48,506 nucleotides of DNA from an uncultured Verrucomicrobia subdivision 3 bacterium (GTDB taxonomy: Bacteria; Verrucomicrobiota; Verrucomicrobiia; Limisphaerales; UBA11358): contig CAINLR010000032.1 in assembly GCA_903850425.1 (NCBI GenBank), positions 1 to 48,506 of the forward strand, read 5' to 3'. Below the pieces are notes generated by a model. It was not told where the DNA came from and made no database searches. It was given only the letters and a program-made list of their open reading frames with translations. Both the position numbers and the translations under genes were made by a program. This document shows positions 30,401 through 38,471 of the stretch, one piece after another (the first letter of the stretch is position 1; each line of letters begins with the position of its first letter).

Positions 30401-30594
30401 TTCACGCTGGCCGTGGCACCGGCCGCGCCGAGGTTTTCATTGCCGCCGTAAGCCCAGGTGTTGTAAGGATTCCCCGCGCTCGGGAATGGCTCATAGAACG
30501 GCAACGTGGAAGCGGCGCGAGCTCCGGGCAAAATCAGTGCGAACAAAACGGCACCGATCAAACCGGACGCACGAAGAGGTCTTTGTTTTGTCAT
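27421..30594 (-). CDS. Giant exoprotein 3: LamG-like, Ig-like and beta-strand-repeat domains
   Basis: A 1057-residue secreted protein. Signal peptide 1-27 (hydrophobic GLIGAVLFALILPG, cleavage after ARA). Residues 30-285 resemble a concanavalin/LamG jelly roll, ending with WIFDEVRVDTTWAGV. A beta domain at about 290-372 and an Ig-like domain at 374-464 (YQWYRNG, then GYYVIITNSCG) follow. From 470 (LVWSGDGVTNVWDVG, then GDNVVFDDTS) begin beta-strand repeats, including a textbook unit GLTKTGAGALYLNGANTYTD. The last 65 residues form the shared C-terminal domain (IGWPTTHLGWILQAQTN to VFYRLRHP). Its nearest relative is the next gene upstream (30987-34298). No ribosome binding site is seen; the leader instead holds CTCCTCC. 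Carbohydrate binding is possible through the LamG-like part. Confidence 0.87.
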   Translation of the reverse strand: MTKQRPLRASGLIGAVLFALILPGARAASTLPFYEPFPSAGNPYNTWAYGGNENLGAAGATASVNVWTFGNSASSTSGRITTGFALSYPGLTNIDSGGSSFAVVTRQNNTSTKDRGVSLTMPANPSTVYASCLVNIINQTNLLTTYPYPFFGLTTNSGGTSVSKSGATAFFDSAGRVLIGKNSATPATNTTYALGTNATHMIVIRYKFNPGLPDQVDLWLDPSSLGNNATEPTPTVTTTNNANVSANYFNAVAYFASPQNLMWIFDEVRVDTTWAGVTTPAPVPGNLYSVGGGGNTGCAGDSYSVTVNGSDSSVDYLLYTNGVFSGLTVSGNGSALSFVNQSTTARYTVLASNTVSANVGWMSGSASITVLASPVITSQPVSVLVATNGLGTFGVISSGGGLHYQWYRNGSGLADGGHYSGTQTATLTVSPATTADAATTVNGYYVIITNSCGALVISTTNALTLNPPASLVWSGDGVTNVWDVGISPEWNTQSTVFNFGDNVVFDDTSANTTANLVTKNLSPSTVTVNGGQNFTFVNGGGGLVGPGSVLMNGTGILNLNSPNSMSGGLVVSNGVASFNSGGALGTGTITLAGGILNAINSSSLILANPVVVTADSTIRVNNTTGSALTMANSLTGVTGTLTLRNNTASGKPTILLTSTGFNFTQPVALDIGTGSGLIISGNNTAGTQTFSGIISGPGTMSRNASGGTTLLTAANTYSGGTTLANGTIIVGVDSVSTTPPTVDSGALGTGTLSIDTGAGTPRIIAGGSARSVDNTINFSSATIGQPLVVAGSNNLTFNGDFDLSTGTRTIQTDNTGKTVFNGILSNGGLTKTGAGALYLNGANTYTDPTLVSDGTLGGTGTIAGDLAVASGATLAPGASVGTLTIVGNLTLSGNLAIEVNKSLAQSNDLVAVTGMLTNSGTGTLTVSNLGPALAVGDSFTLFSQAVPNGAALTVSGGGMNWTNHLAVDGSIQALSVISTIVNYSTNITASVSGSTLTIGWPTTHLGWILQAQTNGLSIGITTPINAWFDVAGSSGLTSTNFSINPANPTVFYRLRHP

Positions 30595-30986
30595 GGATAT
30601 AAGGAGGAGTTGAATTGTGGTTGGTTCAGGTTTGGGGCTAGTTTCTAAATCCCAAATTTAGAGAGATGGACAGCGTCTATCGCGTTCAAATGGGATCATG
30701 AGCAAAAGATAATCTATCTGGCATCAGATCCTTTTGGCATAAATTGCAAACCTGTTTGAACAAAATGAACAAGCCAGCGTAGCGGTCTCGGAGCCAATTA
30801 AGTCTGGGGGCCTGACAGCCCAACTCGAATGCGGACAATTTTTGTATCCGGGAGAGAGCCGGAACCGCTGCCGCCGCTATTCAGAGCGATGTTTAAATCA
30901 AATTGTTTTTCCAAAGCCAACCTTGGCAACAAAAAGAAGCCGCCAGTGAAATTAACTTTCACCAGCGGCCTTGAATGAGTCTTCAG
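30595..30986. other. 392-bp gap between two giant exoprotein genes
   Basis: The gap separates the paralogues on the minus strand. It holds the terminator of the upstream gene (30930-30969) and, presumably, a promoter for giant exoprotein 3. The middle (30650-30930) has no open frame with coding character, and I recognise no RNA motif or repeat in it. Confidence 0.5.
30930..30969 (-). terminator. Terminator of giant exoprotein 4
   Basis: On the minus strand a 13-bp stem (30939-30951 with 30957-30969) has two mismatched pairs and a 5-nt loop TTAAC (plus-strand sense), followed by CTTCTTTTTG. It is recognisably the same element as the terminator at 27367-27402, so the duplicated segment includes the 3-prime flank. 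Confidence 0.8.
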
Positions 30987-33900
30987 TCAAGGATGACGCA
31001 ACCGGTAAAACACGGTCGGGTTGGCCGGACGGATGGGGAAGTTGGTGGAGTTCAGACCGCTGCTGCCCGCCACGTCAAACCAAGCGTTGGTCGGCGTGGT
31101 GAGGCCAATATTAAGCCCATTGGTCTGCACTTGCAGAATCCAGCCAAGGTGCGTCGTCGGCCAGCCAACCGTCAACGTGCTGCCGCTGACGGTCGCAGTG
31201 ATGTTGGTGGAATAGTTGGCCATCGTGCTTGCCACGGACAGCGCCTGGATGCTGCCGTCCACGGCCAGCTTGTTCGTCCAGTTCATGCCGCCGCCGGTAA
31301 CGGTCAGCGCCGCACCGTTGGAAACCGCCTGGCTGAACACGGTGAACTTGTCGCCGACGACGAGCGCCGGGCCAAGATTAGTGACAGTGATGGTGCCTGT
31401 GCCGGAATTGGTCAGCACGCCGCTGACGACCGCGAGGTCATTCGATTGCAGCAAGGATTTGTTTAGCTTAAACCATCCGTTCCCCGCAAGAGTAAGGTTG
31501 TTGTTGATGGTCAGGGTGCCGATGGCGGCTGTGCCGGGAGCCAGCGTGCCACTAGCATCCACCGCCACGGCTCCGAGAATGGTTCCCGTGCCCCCGAGCG
31601 ATCCGTTGGTGACGGTAATCGTGCCGACGTCATTCTGGCCGTTAATCCATAACTTACCACCGCCGAGCAAAGTTGGGCCGGTGTAAGTGTTGAGACCACT
31701 CAGCACCAACGTGCCGGAACCGGTTTTGGTAATTCCGCAGACAGTGCCACCGTCACTCACCACGCCGGAGAAGGTGGTCAAGCCGGTGTTGCTGACCGAG
31801 AACGGACGATTGGTGTCGCCAGTGTTGTCGGCACCGGAGAGGGTGAGCGTGCCGGAAAAAGTGAGGTCATTGCTGCCGGTGATGGAAACGGTGACGGTGT
31901 TGGTGGCGCTTGTGTAGATAATGGGATTGCCGACCGTGTGCGCACCACCGTAGGCGAAGAAGCTGCAGTTGCCACCTTCTGCACCGACGTTGATACCGAT
32001 GTTTCCCTTGCTGGCCGGGCCGGAATCAATCGTCGGCGGGCTGGACGAAACGGAGTCCGCGCCGAAGCCGACATTGCCGCTGCTCATAAGCAGGCTGTAG
32101 CCGGTGTTGAGCGTGGCCGTATCATCAAACGTGTTTTGCGCGGCGAGAATCGCATTGCCGTTGCCACGGGGAACAATCCGACCGTAGGTGCCCGAGATGA
32201 CGCCGTTATAAACCTGGTCGCCACTGGCCAGATACGGCGCCAGTTCAATTTCAGCGCCGCTGCTGGACAGGAGCAAATTGGCATTGTTCGTGAAGGCACC
32301 CAAAAGGCGCAACCGGCTGGTGACGGTGTTCGCGTTGGCGTTATTAATTGTCAGAGTTCTGCCGGGATTGCCGCCCAACGCGCCATTCAACACGCAGGCG
32401 TAAGTTCCGCTCGAATCATATTGCAGAGTGCTGTCCGTGACGGTGACAAGGTTATTGGTCAAACCGACCCCAGCGGCTCCGGACATGGGCACTTCCAATT
32501 TGCCGCCGGCCAGATTAATCGGGCTGGTGCCCAGCGGATTGGAGTAGGTGCGGACCAGAATCGTTCCGCCACTAATCGTGGTGCCGCCGGTGAAGGCGTT
32601 TGCGTTGCTGATGGTCAGCACGCCCGAACCACTCATGAGCAACGCGCCGCTGCCGGCCAAGATTCCGCTGCCGGTGAACGCATAGTTCTGGCTGGCGTTT
32701 TCAGTAATCAGTCCGGGCGCAACGTAGGTGCCGGTGATGCTCACAACGGGATTCGTGGACGTGTCATCAAAAAACACATTGTCACCACCGTGAAACACAA
32801 CGGACGTGCCGGTCTCGTTGGTGAAATTCAAGGTCGAGGCCACATCCCAGTTTGTGTTCGGATTACCGCCTTGCCAGACGATGGTGGCCGGCGCGGTTAG
32901 CGTAAGGCTGTTGGTGGACGAAGTGGCGGACAGGCCGCAACTATTGGTGATGATGCAATAATAACCTTGCGCGGCGGTCGCCACGTCGGCAGTCGTGGCG
33001 GGTGAAATGAACAGCGTGGCGGTGGCGGCCCCGGCCACATGGCCGCTATCGGCCAGTCCGACCCCGTTTCGATACCAGCGATAATTCAATCCGCTGCCAG
33101 TGGCGACCACGGTGAACGCTCCCGAACTGTTGGTGGCCACCTGCAAGGGTTGCGGCTGCGTGGTGATGACCGGACCGGCCAGCACGGTAACGGCGACACT
33201 GTTGGTCAACCAAGCGCTGTTCGCATTGACCGTGTTGCTGGCCACGACTGTGTAAGTGGCCGTCACGGATTGCGGGCCAAAACTGACGGGTGAACCTGTG
33301 CCATTGATCGTCTGGCCAGTGAACACAGAATTGGTGTAGAGCAAATAAACATTCGTGGCGACCGAACCATTCACACCAACGGCGAAGACGTCACCGGGGC
33401 AACCAGCGCCGCCGCCGGTAACAGCAAACAACGGTCCCGGGGATGGACTGGCAGGCGTGACGTTGGCCCAGTTGTTATCCACGCGGATTTCGTCATAGAA
33501 CACTTGCATGGTTGGGGTCGAGGAAGGCGCGTAAAGTGCGATGGCCGGAATTGTAGTCACATCCGCACCGGAACCGGCATAGTTAGCAAAACTGATGTTG
33601 GGCGTGGGAATACTCGCGTTGTTGCCGAGTTGAAACGGGTCCAGCCAGAGGCTGACGATATCGTTGGTCGTAGCCCCCGCAACATAGGTATAGGCGATGA
33701 CGACCAGGTGAGTTGTATTCAGCGGCAGGGCGACGGTCGTGTTGGTTGCCGGGGTAGTCGAGTTAATTTTGGAGAGCAACAACTGCCCGGCGGAATTGAC
33801 CCACACGGCGGGACAGCCTTGGCCGGGATTGGGCGTGCCGCTGCTGGAGGAGGACAAACCAAAAATGGCGCGGTTGGCACTGGGATATGATTTCAAATTA

Positions 33901-34298
33901 ATCAACACCGAGGCATACACCGTGCCGCTGGTCTGGGCTGTGAACGGTGCCACCGCCGTGCGTCCAACACCCGTGGGGCCACTCACGCCCATTGGCATGA
34001 CGGATGGATCGGGCAACAATCCGATGTAGGCAAGCGCGGCGTTGGTGGTGATCGTCTGCGCACTACTCGCGCTGTTGCCTGCAGTCCAGTTCGTGCCGCT
34101 GCTGCCGGCGAGGCGGAGGTTTTCGCCCTGGGTGTATTCCGAAAACGGCTCATAGACCGGGAAGGTGAATTGCGCGTGAACGCTTTGGAGGGCCATCACG
34201 AGAGCACAGCTTGTGATCAATCGTTTGCACAAATGCTGTCTGGACTTTCCCGCGACAATCATATTATGGTTGGTTGTTTTCATTGGCTGGATTTTCAT
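30987..34298 (-). CDS. Giant exoprotein 4: paralogue of exoprotein 3
   Basis: A 1103-residue secreted protein. Starts at 34298, 34283 or 34262 are possible; none has a ribosome binding site. The signal peptide core is LITSCALVMALQSVHA. Domain order equals that of exoprotein 3. There is a LamG-like region with VFYDEIRVDNNWANVTP, then a beta domain, then an Ig-like domain (YRWYRNG, GYYCIITNSCG). Next comes a WQGGNPNTNWDV/GDNVFFDDTS module start, beta-strand repeats (GITKTGSGTLVLSGLNTYTG), and the C-terminal domain VGWPTTHLGWILQVQTN to VFYRLRHP. Identity with exoprotein 3 is modest in the N-terminal half and very high in the last 130 residues, including the stop and terminator. The pseudopilin gene at 34336-35232 lies just upstream on the same strand (37-nt gap), so the two may form an operon. 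Confidence 0.87.
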   Translation of the reverse strand: MKIQPMKTTNHNMIVAGKSRQHLCKRLITSCALVMALQSVHAQFTFPVYEPFSEYTQGENLRLAGSSGTNWTAGNSASSAQTITTNAALAYIGLLPDPSVMPMGVSGPTGVGRTAVAPFTAQTSGTVYASVLINLKSYPSANRAIFGLSSSSSGTPNPGQGCPAVWVNSAGQLLLSKINSTTPATNTTVALPLNTTHLVVIAYTYVAGATTNDIVSLWLDPFQLGNNASIPTPNISFANYAGSGADVTTIPAIALYAPSSTPTMQVFYDEIRVDNNWANVTPASPSPGPLFAVTGGGAGCPGDVFAVGVNGSVATNVYLLYTNSVFTGQTINGTGSPVSFGPQSVTATYTVVASNTVNANSAWLTNSVAVTVLAGPVITTQPQPLQVATNSSGAFTVVATGSGLNYRWYRNGVGLADSGHVAGAATATLFISPATTADVATAAQGYYCIITNSCGLSATSSTNSLTLTAPATIVWQGGNPNTNWDVASTLNFTNETGTSVVFHGGDNVFFDDTSTNPVVSITGTYVAPGLITENASQNYAFTGSGILAGSGALLMSGSGVLTISNANAFTGGTTISGGTILVRTYSNPLGTSPINLAGGKLEVPMSGAAGVGLTNNLVTVTDSTLQYDSSGTYACVLNGALGGNPGRTLTINNANANTVTSRLRLLGAFTNNANLLLSSSGAEIELAPYLASGDQVYNGVISGTYGRIVPRGNGNAILAAQNTFDDTATLNTGYSLLMSSGNVGFGADSVSSSPPTIDSGPASKGNIGINVGAEGGNCSFFAYGGAHTVGNPIIYTSATNTVTVSITGSNDLTFSGTLTLSGADNTGDTNRPFSVSNTGLTTFSGVVSDGGTVCGITKTGSGTLVLSGLNTYTGPTLLGGGKLWINGQNDVGTITVTNGSLGGTGTILGAVAVDASGTLAPGTAAIGTLTINNNLTLAGNGWFKLNKSLLQSNDLAVVSGVLTNSGTGTITVTNLGPALVVGDKFTVFSQAVSNGAALTVTGGGMNWTNKLAVDGSIQALSVASTMANYSTNITATVSGSTLTVGWPTTHLGWILQVQTNGLNIGLTTPTNAWFDVAGSSGLNSTNFPIRPANPTVFYRLRHP

Positions 34299-34335
34299 TG
34301 CAAGTTATCGTTTCAGTCTGTGTTGGAGATCCAAA

Positions 34336-35232
<897 letters not shown>

Positions 35233-35389
35233 GGGTAGTGGTAATTCAAACTATCACCCGCTGGCCAGATTGTCATCGTCGGCGGCTGCATATTCATTTG
35301 AAATAATTGCACTTGCCAATCACATCTCAGCGCTGGGCCGGCCGAACTATTCCGTTGCCCTCCGCCGGCGCCGTCCGCAAAATGGGCCC

Positions 35390-35815
35390 ATGAGCAAAAT
35401 CATCTATCCCCGCAGCCCGCGCGAAACCATGGACGGTTGGAGCTACCTGCCGCGCTACATTGACAAAATCCGCCTGCACCTTGCCGGCAAACTCCATGCC
35501 GACTATCAGGAAAATCTCGGCAAGGCGTTCGACGGTTTCTGGCTCAAGGCCGCCGGCGTCACGCACGAGCAATTTGTCGAGGTCGTGAAAAATTCCCTCA
35601 CCGACGGCGAAGTCTGCGACTGGGTGCGGCAGAACGTGAAGAGATCTGCCGCCGAAAAAGCCGCGCATTGGCAGGATGTCCTAAGCCGGCCGCTCGCCAA
35701 CGATGCTGCTGCCGTGGCGCGCCTGCAGATGCGCAAAGAACAGGCCGGCATTGGCAACCGCGAGGACATCAAATGTTTCGTGGACCTGCTCGACGCCGAT
35801 GAAAAGCGGATTTAG
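35390..35815 (+). CDS. DUF5069 protein (first of two)
   Basis: A 141-residue soluble protein of unknown function. The ATG at 35390 was chosen because family similarity starts there, at YPRSPRETMDGWSYLPRYID. The later segment DIKCFVDLLDADEKR matches the family ending, in which a Trp/Phe-x-Asp-Leu-Leu-Asp block is usual. There are no signal peptide, membrane segment or cysteine clusters. A second member, closer to the family consensus, is encoded at 41634-42077. I know of no biochemical role for the family; both copies here are single genes with no informative partners. Confidence 0.78.
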   Translation: MSKIIYPRSPRETMDGWSYLPRYIDKIRLHLAGKLHADYQENLGKAFDGFWLKAAGVTHEQFVEVVKNSLTDGEVCDWVRQNVKRSAAEKAAHWQDVLSRPLANDAAAVARLQMRKEQAGIGNREDIKCFVDLLDADEKRI

Positions 35816-36002
35816 CGCGTGCCTTCAGATTGAAAACGCGGGAAGCCTTGGCGGCAAGGGTCGCGCGGCGACCGGTTGGTTATTGGCAAGTGGTGTTGCC
35901 AGCCGGCTGGGTCAGGCGCTGACGCAGCCGCCGGTTTCACGGATGGGAAAAGGGTCGGCGGCCAAACCAAGAAGACGGGTCTGCCCGCCCAACGTCAGCC
36001 CA

Positions 36003-36605
36003 TCACTTGGGGCGGATCATTTCAAACCGGTCGCTGGTTTTACAATACCAGTGCGGCGCAGCCAGGCGGCCGATGGTCAGCAGCTTTTCCGTGCGCACTC
36101 GTTTCTTCGCCACATCAAAAAATTCGTCGCGCACATGAATGCGCTTGATGAGACCGATGACGATGCGGTTCTCGCCAATCTGCAACGTGCCCCACTCGAC
36201 ACATTCCAAACTCGCGGGTGATTCGGCAATGCGCGGCGGCTTCACCACCGACGACGGCGCGGCGTGCAATCCAGCGCGAGTCAATTCGCTTTCGCCGAAC
36301 GGCAGCGCGGCGGCGCATTGGTTCATGGCCTCGGCGATGGCTTCATCCACGAGGTTCACGACAAATTCGTGACCGGAACGAATATTCAGCGCGGTGTCTT
36401 TGGGCGTGCCGTCATCGCGGTCGCCGGGCGCGAATGCGCAGATGGGCGGATTCGCGCCGAGTAAATTGAAGAAACTAAACGGTGCGGCATTTACTTGACC
36501 GGCAGCGTTGATGGTCGTCACCAACGCGATCGGGCGCGGCGTGACGAGGCTGGCGAGAATCGGATAGGCACGCTCGGCGTATTCTTTTTCGAGATCGAGT
36601 TCCAT
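36003..36605 (-). CDS. Flavin reductase-like FMN-binding split-barrel protein
   Basis: A 200-residue protein of the flavin reductase/FMN-binding split-barrel family, which reduces flavins with NAD(P)H or binds FMN. The signature is RPIALVTTINAAGQVNAAPFS followed at once by FFNLLGANPPICAF, and then GDRDDGTPKDTALNI, the usual loop contacting FMN phosphate. The start at 36605 excludes an upstream extension that overlaps the next gene. It is the last of three minus-strand genes (rsmB, pilin-like, this one) with gaps of 26 and 8 nt, so it is probably co-transcribed. The partner enzyme and substrate are not known. Confidence 0.85.
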   Translation of the reverse strand: MELDLEKEYAERAYPILASLVTPRPIALVTTINAAGQVNAAPFSFFNLLGANPPICAFAPGDRDDGTPKDTALNIRSGHEFVVNLVDEAIAEAMNQCAAALPFGESELTRAGLHAAPSSVVKPPRIAESPASLECVEWGTLQIGENRIVIGLIKRIHVRDEFFDVAKKRVRTEKLLTIGRLAAPHWYCKTSDRFEMIRPK

Positions 36606-36613
36606 GATGCAAA

Positions 36614-37081
36614 TTAGGGAAAGTGAGTTCTTTTTCCGTCTGGCAACAATACTTCTAGATAAATATTTGAATTGTCGATGTAGCGAATAATCGAACCAGG
36701 TGGCCATTCTTCGATTTTACGAACAAGTTTTGCTTCCGGCGGCTGCATCAGTTTATTGGCTGAATAAATTTCATCTGCTACAGAAGTGACAAAGTCATCA
36801 TTTCTGTGAAGGGGCCGCAGATATTTCGCCAAATCTTGTTTTGAGAGTTCATTCGTGGATTTTGCGGCTTGGTCAAAGTTGGTTATACCGTGATCGAAAG
36901 CCCACTGATTTTTAGCCGCATCAAGCACACGGAGGTTATTAATGATGGCGTTTAGTTTGCTCACGCGGCTACCAACAAAACTTGGAATAGCGATGGCGAC
37001 AAGAATTCCCCCGAGGAATAATAAAATTAAAAAACTCCACAACCATGACCAGCCACCAGATTGTTTTGCGCCATTATTCAT
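36614..37081 (-). CDS. Small pilin-like protein without a prepilin peptidase site
   Basis: A 155-residue protein with one N-terminal membrane helix (WLWSFLILLFLGGILVAIAI). It continues PSFVGSRVSKLNAIINNLRVLDAAKNQW, which strongly resembles the helix of verrucomicrobial pilin-like proteins (consensus INNLRQIDxAKxQWA). The Gly-Phe-Thr-Leu-x-Glu cleavage site is absent; a Trp/Gly-rich stretch replaces it. It would therefore stay as a membrane protein with a periplasmic domain. Base composition is unlike its neighbours: 47 of the 120 bases at 36661-36780 are G or C (39%), against about 60% in rsmB, which suggests recent arrival. It sits between rsmB and the flavin reductase on the same strand. 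Confidence 0.65.
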   Translation of the reverse strand: MNNGAKQSGGWSWLWSFLILLFLGGILVAIAIPSFVGSRVSKLNAIINNLRVLDAAKNQWAFDHGITNFDQAAKSTNELSKQDLAKYLRPLHRNDDFVTSVADEIYSANKLMQPPEAKLVRKIEEWPPGSIIRYIDNSNIYLEVLLPDGKRTHFP

Positions 37082-37107
37082 AACAGCCTGACTTTATGCC
37101 GAAAACT

Positions 37108-38421
37108 TTATTCATCAAGCGGAGAAGTATGGACCAAGCGCGCCACATACGCGCCATCCACGTGGTCCGCAAATGGCAGCAACTGGCGTTCGCTTTCCAA
37201 TTTGAACCCGGCGTGTTCGCTCAAAAATTGTTTCACCACTTCGGAATTTTCCTCCGGCTCCAAACTGCAAGTGCTGTAAACCAAAATGCCGCCGGGCTTC
37301 AAAACGGTCGCGGCCTGCTTGAGCAAAACCAGTTGCGTGGTGCACGAACGCTCGATTTCATGCGGCTGAATCAGCCAGCGCAAATCCACGCGCCGACGCA
37401 GCACGCCGGTGTTGGAACACGGCGCATCCACGAGCACGCGGTCAAATTTGGAATTTGAAATTTCCGGTTCCAGCTTTGAAACAATTTCGGCACACGTCAC
37501 GCCCAGGCGCTTGCTGTTTTCCTGGATCAATTTCAGGCGATCAGCAAAGGCGTCATGCGCGACGAGGCGGCCATGATTGTCCATTTGCTGCGCGATGAAC
37601 ATGGCCTTGCCGCCGGGCGCGGCGCACAGATCGAGAATGGTTTCGCCGGGATGCGGATCGAGTGCGCGCACGGCGAGGAGCGTGCTGGGGTCTTGAATGT
37701 AAAACCAGCCGTCGCGGAAACTGCCGAGCGCATTTAGCGGCGGATGCGATTTCAATTCGAATGCGAGATTCTCGCCGGTCCAGTCGCGCGTGATGAAATC
37801 ATATTCCACATTTTCCTCGCGCCAGCGTTCCACGAGCTTGCCGGCGTCGGTCTTGAGGGTGTTGACGCGCGCATAGGTTTTCGCCGGCGTGTTGTTCCAT
37901 TCGAGCAGCGCGCGCGTTTTTTCGTCGCCATAGGTTTTGCGCCAGCGTTCCACCAACCAGTCGGGCTGCGACCAGCCGAGCGCGGGCTGGGAAAGCTTCA
38001 TGTCGGCGAGAATTTTTTTCACCGCTTCGAATTCACGCAGATAGCCGCGCAGAATCGCGTTGATCAAGCCGGCTTGCGAAACATAGCCGCTGAGTTTGGC
38101 GAGTTCGACCATCTCATTCACGGCGGCGTGCGGCGGGATGCGATCGAGCCAGAAGATCTGGTAGAGGCCCAGGCGCAGGAGGTTCATGAGCGCGGGGCGC
38201 GGCGCGCGCCCGGAAACGGTCTTGCGCGCGATCAACCGGTCCAGCGTGGCCTGCCAGCGAACGACCCCATAGACGAGCTCCTGACAAAGGCCCCGATCGG
38301 CGGTCGAAAGTCGGGCCGTGGTTAGCGCGGTTTCAAGGAGATTCTCCGTGAATTCACCGCTGGTTCCGCGCTGCGATAAAACGCGCGCCGCTATTTGTCT
38401 TGGATTTTGTGCGTGCAACAA
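37108..38421 (-). CDS. rsmB: 16S rRNA (cytosine-967-C5)-methyltransferase RsmB
   Basis: A 437-residue enzyme that methylates C967 of 16S rRNA with S-adenosylmethionine. Residues 5-130 form the NusB-like RNA-binding domain (GLCQELVYGVVRW, PPHAAVNEMVELAK). The methyltransferase domain has the cofactor loop DLCAAPGGKA (264-273), the motif IV Cys335 in DAPCSNTGVLRRR and the motif VI catalytic Cys385 in YSTCSLEPEEN. The start appears to be TTG at 38421 (or TTG at 38418), as no ATG fits the usual N-terminus. The start is divergent from greA with about 50 bp between, so the two promoters must overlap or abut. Downstream, two small genes follow closely. Confidence 0.93.
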   Translation of the reverse strand: MLHAQNPRQIAARVLSQRGTSGEFTENLLETALTTARLSTADRGLCQELVYGVVRWQATLDRLIARKTVSGRAPRPALMNLLRLGLYQIFWLDRIPPHAAVNEMVELAKLSGYVSQAGLINAILRGYLREFEAVKKILADMKLSQPALGWSQPDWLVERWRKTYGDEKTRALLEWNNTPAKTYARVNTLKTDAGKLVERWREENVEYDFITRDWTGENLAFELKSHPPLNALGSFRDGWFYIQDPSTLLAVRALDPHPGETILDLCAAPGGKAMFIAQQMDNHGRLVAHDAFADRLKLIQENSKRLGVTCAEIVSKLEPEISNSKFDRVLVDAPCSNTGVLRRRVDLRWLIQPHEIERSCTTQLVLLKQAATVLKPGGILVYSTCSLEPEENSEVVKQFLSEHAGFKLESERQLLPFADHVDGAYVARLVHTSPLDE

Positions 38422-38471
38422 CTTTAATGATGGCTGGCGCGTTCTGGAACGCGAGTATGATTTTTAAATTT

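Noticed and set aside
15373..34298. Classical type V autotransporters
   Set aside because: Despite the repeat family name, none of the four proteins ends in a beta-barrel domain; all finish in a small soluble-looking domain and a Pro residue.
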